Positions 12,501 to 24,580 of a stretch of DNA of 64,000 nucleotides are shown here, one piece after another (within the stretch, counting starts at the first letter, position 1; each line of letters opens with the position of its first letter). Position numbers and translations under genes: made by a program. A model generated the notes under the pieces. That model made no database searches and was not told where the DNA came from. It worked only from the letters and a program-made list of their open reading frames with translations. Source of the DNA: Auanema rhodensis (lineage: Eukaryota; Nematoda; Chromadorea; Rhabditida; Rhabditidae); contig OZ059895.1 in NCBI GenBank assembly GCA_964057225.1, positions 7,192,001-7,256,000 of the forward strand. The letters run 5' to 3'.

Positions 12501-15500
12501 TTCATAGACTAGTCAACGAACGAATTGCGCTATATTGTTTCCAGTGTATAATAGTCTTATTTATTATTATGATTTTTCTATTTTTTAGGTGTCGAAATAC
12601 TGTCGTAGACAAACTCGCGAAAAGGTATTAGCTCCAAAATTCGTTACTCTCCTACGGGATCCAAGTCGATGGGTCAGTTTGTCGATTGAATCGTTTTTTT
12701 TTCAAATGCTCTTGAATACACTCCGTGCGATTTAGCGTTCAAAACTCTCGAGTTTCTTTGCTTACCTATTTTAGTTTGTATTTCTCACAGCGCCATTTCA
12801 GGTCTCCTACGCTGCATTCCAAGAGTTAGGTCCGTTTATTTCTACGTTTGCTAACTCTCATGTCACAGGAATGAAAATTATGGACGGCAAGGTTGCCAAA
12901 TCAACTAATGTATTTAAAATTCTTTTAATAATTCAGGTATATGTTTGCGGAGAAGAAAAAGATATAGCTGAATTACCTGATAATTTATGGGAATCTCCTT
13001 TGCCTGATAAGGTTTTCGCCCATCTACCCCCTGGGGTACTTCTACCACATGAATTACTGGACGATCAAATGGGTTCAGATGACACTCCTTCACCAACAGA
13101 TAACTTAACACGGTATGCAACTCAAATGAATGTGCTATTGTTTTTTTTCGTGAAATCACATGCGTCCAATATGTTAATAATGGACTGATTTGCGTAATAG
13201 CGAAAGCCATAGGAGTAGTATTAGTAGTAATAATTTATATCCAATACGTTATATTCTATAATTCTTTTAATAGTTATGAAATGAGTGAGAGAATTGTTGG
13301 GAGTCAAAAAGTGTTGCTAACAGTAGTAAATTGTTAGTCTACGCATAATATTTAAATGGCGTGGCATTCAGGCTATATATCATAACTCTCTAAACGTTTT
13401 CAACTATTTGCTTTCAAATTTTAGAGTTGTTGATGGTCTTCAAGATATGTTGGATACATGGACTACCTCTAGTAAGAGGAAGTGCGCGCACAGTGCTCCG
13501 TCCAGTATAAAGTTTGTTCAGTTTTACAAGATGCGCATGCTTGTTGTTCATTTGTTTCATGTCTCTTCGTCCGATTGATTCTCTAGCTACGCTTCGAGAG
13601 AAGTTTTATAGGAGTTTTTCTAGATTCATCATATTTTTTTAAAATTGGGTTTATGTGTGTATGTGTGTATGTGCGCGCTGATGTTCCCTAATTGTCTTAA
13701 TTACTTGGCAAAAATAGAAAAAGCATGTAAATAGCCGAAATAGTTGCGCCCCTATGTGTGTATGTAAAGTAGAGATTGCTAATAGTTTTTTTAGTCGACA
13801 TTTTGAATATTTTTATTTTTTATAGATACAAATTTTATTGTTAATCCCTTTTTCTTTAGTGGTGACGTGGAATCTTGCTCCAGTATTGCTGCTAAGTGTA
13901 ATTCAGTAGAAGATCTATCAAAGTAATTATTTAGTTCAAAACATAAGTTTTTAAAATTTTGTATTTTCAGTATCGGACTCGATGATGATAACGTAGTTGA
14001 CATGTCTATCGACAGTGATGAGGAGAATGATGATGATAATGGTCAGGGCATGGACACAACTGTAATTGACTACGACGAAAATAAAATGGATCAAGAAACT
14101 ACTGCTGAACGTCTTATGAACATATGTGACACCGTTGCCACTTCAGAGGATAACTTTAACCAGCTTATGTACTGGTCGAATGACTTTGACGACTTCGTTG
14201 TTGATTTGTAGGTTTTTCCACTATATTTAGTTTGTTTTGTAATTTGTTACGGGAAAACACCATTGCCTATCATATTTTAAAATTCTGTTTACAGAGAATT
14301 ACAACCATTCGGAGCATCGAGTAATATTGAAAAATGCATCAGCTTTTTAGATAGGCGTTTTGACATACTAGCAGTTAATACTGCTAATCTAGGTATTATG
14401 CAACAATATGGACTTACTAAAAATAAGTTTATTTTTACAGCTTCCCCCAAACGACAAATTGCTAAAGTTTCTCCTTCTAAAACTGAGCCACCTACGCAAA
14501 TAGTTTATCCATTTGTGTACGTCTTATTAACATTTCATACAATATATATCTTATTCGTTGCAGAAATGATGATTCTGATATGGAGTTATTCAAAGATGTT
14601 TCTGGTACTGATGATGACGAACCTATGTTAGAGGAAGAAAAAGATTGTGAAAACTCTCGGGTTTGTATTTTTTTTATCTGGAGCTGATCATAATAAGATT
14701 CTCCGGTCGGCCGTTTAGTTTTATGCTGATAAGCATGGTATTTATTGTTTGACCGGGAAGTTTTACCTTCAAGCTACTATCATATTCTACGTAGAATTCT
14801 TTGATTATGCGACATGATTTCAGCGTTTAGTACCTAAGGAACTAATCGAGAGCTACATGTCAATGATTTCTGTTGGCACTGCAAATGATGGCGACATCAA
14901 CCGATATTGTGCCCATAATTTCCCCGCTGTTGCATTCACTTTGGGACGTTCTAGTTGGCCACAACTCCGAAATACATACGTCCAGTTGGCAGGCGATGAC
15001 CAGGTTAGTTGTTTGTGAATTATTTGTAAACTGTGTAGCAGAACTCTCTCGCATGAAACTTTGTATAGTCTTTGTTTATTAATTTGGTTTTAGCTGCGAG
15101 TTCGTATGTCTATTGCTAGTTCACTACATGAAATGGCAGCCATTATTGGTTCTTCCAAAACTGAAACGGATCTTCTGCCCATCTTTAACAGCTTACGGTG
15201 TGTTCATCTGGCTTATCTATCATACTTTTCGTTTTAGATCAGATGTGCCTGAAGTTCGCGTAGGAGTTTTAAGAAATTTATTCCACTTTGTGAAAGTATA
15301 AAGGTCATTTGAAGTTTCTATTTTACGCTATTATTGCAGTGTTTGCCACCGGCTAGTCAGCGTAAAATGATTGAAATTTTACCATCCTTCATGCCAATTG
15401 ATAATAGCACAATGAGCTCCAATTGGAGATATCGTTTAGAGTTCGCTCTGTAAGTAGAACTATCTTTTCTTGTTATTTTTTTTAATTTTGTTCTGTTTCA

Positions 15501-16340
15501 GTCAATGTCAGAAGTTGTGTGATATTTATAGCATTGAAGATATCAATAGAACTATGACGGCAATTGCTCTGACTCTAGCTAATGGTTTTCTTATCTTCCC
15601 ATAAGATAGCATTCTTTTAAATTGCTTTAGATCGCGTAGCCGAAGTTAGATTTGAAGCTGTTGAATTGGTTTCAATTGTTTTGGAACGTATCGTACAGAG
15701 CGAATGGAACGGGATGATAAAAGCGACAGAAGTTCGCGATAACAAATCTCTAGCTCCAATAAGTGAGCTTTTCGTTCAAGATATCGTATCTGGATTTGCT
15801 AAAACACAAAAATGGACACGGAGACAAACGTAAGCTATTTGTAGTGGCACTCTCTTTCTGAAAGCTTACTGTTTTTTAGGTTTGTGAATATATGTGAGAA
15901 ATGTCTTCAGCGACAATGTATGAATCAAGAACAATTCCGATACTTCTTCTTACCTCACGTCTCAGCTATGGCTTATGACAGTGAGTCAGAATGCTGATAT
16001 CCGATACTAATCAAAAACATTTTCAGAGGTTCCAAATGTTCGAATTGGTGTATGTCGTGTGCTCGCTTTGCTTGTACCAGATCTGAAGCCTGCACCCTTG
16101 GGTAGCGAACAAACGTTATCTGTCGCGGAAGTCTTGTCTAGGCTTATTCAAGATACTGACATGGATGTAGTTCGACAAGCAAAAATTTCTATGCGCCTCG
16201 CCCCTTACAAAGATTTTATTGACATCACCGGTCGACATGAACGACTTCAGGAGCGTGAACAAATGATGATCGCAGTTCAAGTGAAAGATAATTACACTGA
16301 GATGGATATGAGTATATCGCCGCAGAAACCAATGAATTGA
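3592..16340 (+). CDS. ppfr-1: Serine/threonine-protein phosphatase 4 regulatory subunit 1, 3' part
   Basis: HEAT-repeat scaffold that binds and directs the PP4 catalytic subunit; the C. elegans member is PPFR-1. The 5' exons are missing. Twenty-one exons keep phase to TGA: 3592-3686, 5497-5610, 8828-8887, 11803-11883, 12589-12672, 12802-12891, 12937-13112, 13425-13511, 13860-13922, 13971-14207, 14295-14392, 14441-14516, 14564-14660, 14824-15003, 15094-15197, 15238-15295, 15340-15449, 15502-15584, 15631-15829, 15880-15980, 16027-16340 (about 834 residues). Family landmarks are HPILHVRK, EDPNWGVRKV, LRDPSRW, FQELGPFISTFA, AFTLGRSSWPQLRNTY and VPNVRIGV. A long acidic, poorly conserved linker lies in exons 7-13, as in the family. 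Two introns of 45 and 48 nt are in frame without stops and might be retained. The donor at 13512 (GTTTGT) was chosen because it alone keeps phase. Family call is firm; the linker splicing is less so. Confidence 0.9.
3687..5496 (+). other. PP4R1 intron with a GC-richer block
   Basis: Intron of 1.8 kb joining phase-0 exons. Bases 3850-4330 are GC-richer than their surroundings and purine-rich, with overlapping open frames on both strands (for example 179 codons at 3856-4395 on the minus strand). The products are low-complexity and basic, without a recognisable domain. A segment near 5240-5300 looks codon-like, but its phase does not fit, and the exons at 3592 and 5497 join directly in agreement with the family. 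Confidence 0.6.
5611..8827 (+). other. PP4R1 intron, 3.2 kb
   Basis: No exon recognised. It contains a palindromic CRE (TGACGTCA, 7527-7534) followed at 7568-7575 by a TATA-like TATATAAA, which resembles a core promoter (listed separately). Confidence 0.6.
7527..7575 (+). promoter_or_regulatory. Possible internal promoter: CRE plus TATA box
   Basis: A perfect CRE palindrome TGACGTCA (7527-7534) lies 33 bases before TATATAAA (7568-7575), and a CACGTG E-box follows at about 7609. The order and spacing resemble a CREB/ATF-driven core promoter that could start a shorter PP4R1 transcript at the exon 8828-8887. Chance occurrence in a 3 kb intron is possible. Confidence 0.25.
8888..11802 (+). other. 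PP4R1 intron, 2.9 kb
   Basis: No coding exon, RNA gene or repeat recognised; it lies between two phase-0 exons. Short open frames here lack family resemblance. Confidence 0.6.
11884..12588 (+). other. PP4R1 intron, 0.7 kb
   Basis: Nothing recognised beyond the donor GTCAGT and a TTTTTTAG acceptor. Confidence 0.6.
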
Positions 16341-16900
16341 AGTTCCTCAGTTTTCAATATGTTCTTCACAGCTAAATAACATCATCGTCATCTATTTTAT
16401 GTATGCGTGGTAATCTTGTATGCATGTATATTGATGTGTGAATAGAATCACGGTTGCCTTCAGTTTTCTTCATCTTTCCTTGACATCCGTCTAGTTCTTG
16501 TCATACTTCTAGTTGTCATCATCTTACTCATTTTTTAGAAAATTGGTAATCTAAGAGAGAACCGTTTTTTCATCCTATTTGGATGTAGAAAGTGGAGCAA
16601 TTTCTATTAATCTTTTATATTTGAAGTTAACAGATCAATATGTTTATGCGCTCTGTGATTGATTATCATTTCCTCAGCTACAGATGTTATGTTTTATCAA
16701 CATCATTAGATTCTTTTCACTTCCTATTCCTCTGTCATTCTATTACTTCACACTATGTGATATGTTTACCATCCTCGTGTTGCAAGATTTTAGTTGTAGT
16801 GTGAGTAGGTTGTGTCAATCCGATGTTTTAAACGTCAACCTTTTTCTTTTTCTGACATCGTAGTTCAATGTTCTCGGTGATATTCGGTCTGTCCTCCTCG
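16341..16900. other. Convergent 3' spacer between PP4R1 and the DYF-5-type kinase
   Basis: The stop codons of the two convergent genes lie 560 bases apart. I see no canonical AATAAA close to either stop, so 3' ends cannot be placed; the 3' UTRs may abut or overlap. Confidence 0.5.
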
Positions 16901-19900
16901 TCACATCGCATTTTCTAATTGCATATCAATAGCCAACAGTTCATCGAGTTGTTGCTGAAGCAAATTCCTTTTTTCAGTTGTGCTTGTATTCTGTCCTTTG
17001 TCTGACCTACAAAAGTACAGTTTCAGCTGTTGCTGCTGGTTTAGATTGTACAACATAAGTTTCAAAAAAATATATATTTTAAATGAGAATTTATAGATAT
17101 ATTTACCTTTTTTTACTAATAGACATGTACACTGTCTCGCTAATATGTTCTCTTTGACTTGATTTTAACCAATTCTTACGAGCAGGCCTCAGAAAACTAT
17201 TTCAGCTTCAGTTCTCAACTTTTTGAAACTATATTTGACTTTTGTTTTTCTAATTTAAGCCATATTTTCACTTGAAATTCACTTGCTCACCTTAATCTTT
17301 CACAAATCGTACTTGGACTTGTGGGTTTTCCGAAAAATCGATCATTTCCAGAATTGAAGTTATATCTAACTTAAATAGTTTTTTTTAAATTTAATCTCTC
17401 TCTTTATACGGATTTTATCTAGGTGCTACACAATTTGGAATTAATCTTTTTTTCCTTTTGCGATAACATAATGTCTGACTTGAATCTTGTTGAATGGAAC
17501 CAAGAGCTATAGTTGTCATTTATTTTATTTTTATACTGTGTATGTCTGGGTATTTTCTTTTTTTCTATATTTTCACGTATATAGTTGATAATGCTCGAGT
17601 TATGTGACTATGATTCTGAATATGTGGTTCTATTCAACCAGTTCTCCCTCAGCAAGATTTTTTTTCACTTTTGTGTAATGTCATACATATTATACTTCAA
17701 AATGCACCAATGCAAATAAATTATTCACATCTGTGTTAATTTAAAATAAACAAATGGTTTATTACCATATAGGTATAGTGTTCTTTTAAAAACTTTTCAC
17801 GATTTTTTAGACCCGTATTTGTGTCTGCATGATCGGTTGAGAGCAAAGAAGAAAATTGAAAAATACACAACAAAAGAAAAAAAACTATGAGTTGACTAGC
17901 GGATATATCTGAAAAGAAACATTTTTGATATATGTATATTCGGATAAACATACTTAGCAGCCCAGTCTATACGTCCAGGATTTGGCTTGTTATTCGTTAC
18001 CACGTTCACATTACTGTTTTGATTCAGAGTTCTAGCACCGAAATTTGGGACGTACCCTAAAAATGAATAAAAATGAGTTAAATTGGTTGGCAACTATGTA
18101 ATATGTGAAGCTACTAGTTTGAAATAGAATGTTTTGCATATATAAAACTGTCGTTTCTTAATGCGAAAATAGCAGATAGTATATGAAAAGAGGAATAGAT
18201 TACTATATGATTACACTGGGGTTGATGGAGGAAGGTGATAGTATAGACGTAATAACATGCATGGAAAGGAAAATACTAAGTTGCGATAAGTTTAAGAATT
18301 TTACGACGATTTTCTGGTTACAACTTTGTTGAATAAGCGGCTTATCAGAAAAATTATGTTAATAAACTAATATTCTAGATAGTATACGAAAGAGAGGAGA
18401 GCCTCACCGTATGCATATTCGAACCTTGCTTGCACAGCCGAACGGCCTTCCTTTTTCGCTGAGTTGGATGCCAATGCATTATTTCCTCCTTCCTTCGGGA
18501 CAGCTCCTGAAAGTCATATTTAGTTCTGAGATGGATGCTTTGCTTTGCGAATTCGGTTTCTAATAGCTCACCTGGAATGAATCGACTCTTCGACATGTAT
18601 ATATCTTTAGCAGCTTTGCGTTCCTGCCCTGCAGCTGGTCCACCTGATGGAATACCTCCAGCAGCTGCAGGTTTGCGCTCTCCTTTGCCATCTTCTGCTC
18701 TGAAGAAATTGAAAAGAGTTATATTTGCTACTAAGCATTGTGATTATTTTTTTTTCTAGACCACGGCACTCATATTGCAAAGCTAAGCCTTTTGAAACCT
18801 TTTGAAACGTCTTCAAAGATTTGAATATTTTGATCAGAACGAACAATTGTTCATTATGATTAATAGTAATAAATTTATCTTCTTTTCTTTTGTATTTAAT
18901 TGTAAATTATTCATAATAACAGTAACTTACTTATCAAATAGCATACTTCGATTAAGAGGAATATTTCGGTTGATATTGCGCTCCGGCTTACCGAGTGGTG
19001 ACACATTCTCAGAACCAGGATATTCCTTAAGATTATTCTAAAGGATTAGTTATTCTTATTACTAAGCATCTTATATTTTAATTTATAAATCTATATATCT
19101 ATAAACCTTTTGTTTTCCTAGAATTGCTTTGGAGTCCGATTGCGTACTTCCAGCGCTTGTTTTACGTGTAACACCAGGCGCTGGTTGACTCATCACTGGT
19201 GCTCCCAATTTTTCAGCTACTTGGAAGTATTTATAACGAAGCGACTAAAAATAACAAACATATTGGTTACAAAATTAAATTTTTGTTTTAACCTGAGCTG
19301 CTGATGGCCTTTTTTCCGGATTCCATAACATCATATCCATCATTAACTTCATTCCATCTTTTCCTATCGTATTAACTATTTGTTCCATGGGTGTAGCCTA
19401 ACAATATAGAAATTATTAACAGTGAGAAAACTGACTGATTTCTATTCCTATTGGAAGTTAGTACACTTACCTGAGCCTGATGAAACCGGAAATTCATTGT
19501 AGCTGCTAACTTATAGCCCTCAGGCCATTCATCCTTCAAATAATGAATAAAATAAAATAAATTATTATATTGATTCACCTTAGACGGTGTTCCAAGAATA
19601 TTTATGATCTTAAATAATTGATCTAGTTCACTGGTGCCAGGAAACAATGGTCTGAGCATGTAAAGCTCAGCCATAATACACCCAAGAGCCCATATATCGA
19701 TAGGACTGTTATATGATGTTGAACGTAGAAGTATTTCCGGTGCTCGATACCTGTAATATTAAAAAGAAATATATTATTTATAATAATATAACAATACAAC
19801 CGTACGGAAAAATAATAAAAATTAAAATGATTTTCATATATGTTCATGTGACAACTTGAGCTAAATTGATGTAAACATTCTAATTCATATCTTATATAAA

Positions 19901-20816
19901 TATAAATTATTTAATTAATAATTTTTAAAAATTAAACTTAATTAAGCTTTCTTGTGTGAAACTTACCATCGTGTTGATACATAATCAGTATATGGTGGTT
20001 TTGATCGTATTTCCCGTGCTAAGCCAAAATCAGCAATTTTCACCAATTCAGTGCCATTGCACATAATATTTTCCGGTTTCATGTCACGATGAAAGAAACC
20101 TGAAATATTTTGTTGCAAATCACTCTCTAATTATCAAATATTAAACCATTTTTATGCATAAAACCTAGGCCCTGTAGTACTTGATAAACAATATTTCGTA
20201 TGACGCTTTCAGGAAAAAAACGATCTCTGTAAAATATTATTAAAAGTTAATATTATAATTCAATTATTCAGTTATTACTGCTGCTGCTGCTGCTGTTCAA
20301 AACATTTTTTTATAATTCAATGATAATTGTAATGATACTTACCTATCTTTCATGAGCTCATAGAGATTTGCTTGCATGAATTCAAAAACGAAATATAAAA
20401 GATCATTTTCACGAATTACCTATAATATTTATAAAATTTAATTTATAAATAATATAAATTTCTTTTATATATTTTCTATATTAACTTACTTCCCGTAATT
20501 TTATAATATTAGGATGTTGCAATTTTTTTAATGATTTAACTTCCCGTAGAGCCATAGCTTCTTCAAAACTGTAGAACTTTTTCTTCATTCTGAAACCAAA
20601 TAATCATATTGTTGCTTGTGATTTTAGTTAATTATATATTATATATTTAGAAAAATATATGATTAACTTTAAAAATAATATCATGATTAACCTTTTAATA
20701 GCTACTTTGTCACCCGTATCTATCTTTCTAGCTAGTAGTACTTCGCCAAAAGTGCCGTCGCCTAGGCGTTTTGTCATTGCATATCGATCAGCCAGAATCT
20801 TTTCCCGTTCACCCAT
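16901..20816 (-). CDS. dyf-5: MAK/ICK/DYF-5 ciliary serine/threonine kinase
   Basis: RCK-family kinase; in nematodes DYF-5 controls cilium length and kinesin docking. Complete, 536 residues in 15 exons, coding from high to low: 20692-20816, 20490-20589, 20343-20419, 20147-20226, 19967-20099, 19579-19750, 19471-19533, 19293-19397, 19107-19244, 18931-19037, 18572-18699, 18408-18506, 17954-18056, 17291-17365, 16901-17006. Visible motifs are the glycine loop LGDGTFGEV (18-26), VAIK with Lys41, HRDMKPEN (131-138), DFG (151-153), the dual-phosphorylation TDY (165-167) and APE. The kinase fold ends near residue 290; a low-complexity tail follows, ending in a WAAKY-type motif and a Gln/Leu-rich helix. 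The last two exons were found by phase and are the least certain. Several introns are under 100 nt, unlike convergent PP4R1. Confidence 0.93.
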
Positions 20817-21758
20817 TCTGCTTTTGCCTTAAATATGTCTTGCTTATTTAAAACCTTAAGATACAATTGAATCGAACAAATATTTGAAAAAACAATCATT
20901 ATTTTCATGAGTGAACGATGATTTGAAGGATATGAGTGAAGCTGTCTTTATGTATATCCTATAGGATATCTCAATACTATTGTTCTAAGTATGCGTTGTC
21001 TGATTTAAAATAGAAAGATTTGAAGAAAAAAAAAACAAAAATTGAATCATTGAAAAGAAATAATTTCCTTTTCAATTGATATATATATATGAATATAAAT
21101 AGTTATACTATATACATTGAACTAGATATAAAAGAATTGAAAAATAAATTGTTTCATCAAATATCAGATTATTTCGATCAAATTTATCTTTCATATGCTT
21201 CAGAAGTAAATGAGATGAAGCAGAAAATATTATGAACAAGGAAATACAAATGAAAACATACATATGCTTGAGAACAAATAAAAAAATTAAAAAAAAAAAA
21301 GAAAGAAGAAGAGATAAAGTATAGAGTTGAAAAAAATGGGAAGGTAGGGGGGGATTGATGTGATGAAGATATAAACAAACAAACAATCAAATTACAGTTT
21401 AGTTCATTTTTTTATTCTTTAGAAGGAAAAATAAAGATAAAATAATAAATAATAAATTTTAAAAATTAAAAAAAATTAAAATATATTTGATGTGATAATG
21501 ATGAAATATTATATAAATTTTATTTTAAAAAAATGATAAACATCTGATATTCATTTGAAGTTAAAAATATAAATAAAATTTGAAAAAAATTGTTTTGACA
21601 ATCAAATCCTGGTTTATTTGAATTGTGCCTAATGGAATCTATTTTAAAAGTATCTTATACACGTGATTTGTTGAAAAAAATGATGAAAATGTAAGTTTAT
21701 AATCAATGGAAACAACAATATCTTGAATATCTACATATGTATATTCACCTTTACTTAA

Positions 21759-21806
21759 GAGAGAGGGAGAGGGAGAGAGAGAGAGAGAGTAGAGAGAGGG
21801 AGAGAA
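21759..21806. repeat. GA-rich microsatellite
   Basis: Imperfect (GA)n tract with interrupting GGGA and TAGA units, about 950 bases upstream of the kinase ATG. Confidence 0.9.
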
Positions 21807-22151
21807 AAAGAACAAGAAAAGGAGGGAAAAAGGAGATGAAATAATTTTAAGAATAGGTGTAAAATCAAATTAATTTGGTGTTGAAAGATGCAGTAAAAAG
21901 AATACAAGGTTATTGGTGAACGCTTAAAGCAGAATATGAGAAGGTTGGGAAGAGAATCTGGACTCATTTGTATTACAGAGAGATAGAACGTGAGATATAA
22001 ACAGAAGGAGAGAGATTTAGACTATAAGAGATATATATAGAGAGTGAATAGCATTTGTGAGAAACAGCAATTCAGAAAAGACAGAGAGACAAGAAATTTG
22101 GAGAAATAGAAAATTGAAATATAACAAGGGTTAGAGATTCCAGCTTGCTGC

Positions 22152-22165
22152 ATTGCCATGGAAAC
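22152..22165. promoter_or_regulatory. X-box (RFX/DAF-19 site) candidate
   Basis: ATTGCCATGGAAAC fits the X-box consensus RYYNYYWTRRNRAC at all constrained positions. X-boxes are bound by RFX factors (DAF-19 in C. elegans), which drive ciliary genes. It lies about 1.3 kb upstream of the DYF-5-type kinase start. That is farther than the usual few hundred bases, so function is inferred from the match and the neighbour only. Confidence 0.45.
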
Positions 22166-22950
22166 TGGGTTAGACACAAGACTTACTCTACATCTGTAAC
22201 CGTCTGAGACTTTCAGCATAAGCTAGTCATAGGTTTCTCTACCTCGTATTCTCATGTTTTCTTTTCACTCTCATTAGTTTTCTCTATCTCTTTTCATGTT
22301 TATGCTTTCTAAAGTAAAGGGACATTAAGATGTCTGTCATTTCTTAAAGCTTAAAACCTTCATTATAAGGTAAGTTTGATGAGAGAGAACTTGAAAGAAT
22401 ATAAAAAAATAGAAATACATGTATACGATACGAATAGAAAAGATTTATAAGAATTTTTTTATTAAGATTTAATTGTTCAAAAGAAATAAAAAAAATAAGT
22501 AAATATATAATATTATTTTTTCTATTCATATTCATATAAAATAATTTTTTTTTGTTTTAAAGTTTAAATAAAATATAAATTATTTTACAATAAACTGAAA
22601 AATAATAGAAATATAAGAGTTTATAGACAAATAACCAAATAATTATTCTTATAACACTTAAAGCTTAAAAGGAACAAACTACAAGTTTATTCGATTGGAA
22701 AGAACATTAAACGTTTCTTTTTTGTAAAAAAATAGAATTTTTAATAAAGAAAATAGATTAAGATAATGAAAATTAATAATATTATATATTATATATTATA
22801 TTTTGTATATTTAATAGAAGAAAATATGAAAAAGACGACATTTTAAAAACATTTTTAATTAATATACTATGTATATGACGACAATATAGTAGATTGTCAT
22901 TATCAATAATTTGTATTTAAGCACTTTTTAATGAACTTCAATATAAAATT

Positions 22951-22952
<2 letters not shown>

Positions 22953-22984
<32 letters not shown>
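22953..22984. repeat. TA microsatellite
   Basis: About sixteen TA units in the AT-rich spacer. Confidence 0.95.
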
Positions 22985-22987
<3 letters not shown>

Positions 22988-23151
22988 TTTATAAAAAGCT
23001 TTTAATCAAAAATCTTTTTTTTTAAAAAGATTTTTTTATAAAATATTATGAATGAATAAAAAACTGAAAAAAAAAAGTTTTATAATCATAATCAAAAAGG
23101 AAATAATCTTTATTAACTATATTTGACAAAAAAATAATATTATACATATAG

Positions 23152-23179
<28 letters not shown>
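23152..23179. repeat. TA microsatellite
   Basis: About fourteen TA units, followed by a short ATATATA run. Confidence 0.95.
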
Positions 23180-23185
<6 letters not shown>

Positions 23186-23728
23186 TATAGCATAAGCTTT
23201 ACTAATAGCATCTCCAACTTGAACAAAAAATAAACTTTGCAATATTCTTCAGATGTAATTTGCATTGTATTGTTTTCTATCTAGCATATCTTTGTTTGTT
23301 TATTATAATTATTATTTTTGTTTAAACAAAATAAGTTTAAACTTATAGTTTTTTGAGTAAAAATAAGTTTTAAAATAAAAAAAATATATTTTATATGATA
23401 TATTTCTATTTTAATTTAATTATTTCTTATATTATTTAAATAAAATTATTATTTTTTTACAAAAAAAAAAGCAATTCAATCCAAGTACTTAACTGCTACT
23501 ACCGTCGCCTTGGTATTCACCATGGTAAATCTCAATGAAAACCAATTTTTTTATAAAAATTTGTCTGAACAACTTTAATGAATTTTGAAGTTATTAAATG
23601 GATATGTTTCAGCTCCATTAAGTTATATTTCAGTTTCTTGCTTGATGCTTACCTGCTTAGAAAAAAATTGAATATAATTTTCTCGTTGTCTTTGCTTCCT
23701 CTCTATTCCTTCCCCTTTTTTCTCTTTC

Positions 23729-23729
23729 G

Positions 23730-23780
<51 letters not shown>
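23729..23780. repeat. CT microsatellite
   Basis: Nearly pure (CT)n tract. It creates a spurious Ser/Leu open frame on the plus strand (23578-23988). Confidence 0.95.
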
Positions 23781-23782
<2 letters not shown>

Positions 23783-24504
23783 AAATAATATCTAGAAACC
23801 TTTTAGTTTTATGCAAGTTTCCAATATTTCGCTCCCTTCCCTCCCGTGTTTTTCATCTAATTTCATATTCATTGGGGTTTTCCTACATTTACTTATGTAT
23901 ATCCAGTATTATTCCACTAAGATTAAAGAGAGTTGTAACTTCTTTTGTTACTGTAAGTAAATTATATAAACTTTATCAGAAAGTTTGAGAAAGTCTTTCT
24001 TTTTTCTGTTTTTTATTTATGTAAATAGTAGTTTTCAATATTTTTCTCTTTATTCTTATGTTTATTTCAATCTAAATTATTATTTATTATTATAAAAATC
24101 TTATTATATATTGTATTTGCAAAATATGTTTAAAATAAATTATTTTCTTATAAATAAAATTTATTCTTCCTTATAGTATTATGTTACTTTCTCATAAAAT
24201 TAAAGAAAAAAAAAGCTGTTTTGTATTGAAAACAATCTCAAAACGATAATTTAACATAAATTATACACATGTTATAACTTATATAAAGTTTTGTTTATTT
24301 TATTTATTATATAATTAATAAAAATATTATATTTAATACAACTTATATATATAAAAAATATTAAAAAATATGATATTCATGGTTCGATGGTAAGAAAGTC
24401 TTTAACTTCCTCTACTCAGTAGATGAAACATGCAACGAACTTGACTTGCAAGCATGTTAGTTCCTGATTTGAATGAATAATTAAAGAATTTATATATATT
24501 TACA

Positions 24505-24580
24505 GTCCTGTGCGATGAAAGTCGGACGCCCCTATGTTAGAGGCCCCAGAAAACCCCTTCAAACTACAAAAAAAAAATTT
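24505..24580. mobile_element. Possible solo Tc1/mariner terminal sequence
   Basis: TACAGTCCTGTGCGATGAAA begins at 24503. It is followed by unusually GC-rich sequence (GTCGGACGCC...GGCCCC) inside AT-rich DNA. The start after a TA dinucleotide with CAGT resembles Tc1/mariner ends. I found neither the matching inverted terminus nor a transposase frame nearby, so this would be a remnant or MITE edge. Confidence 0.3.
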
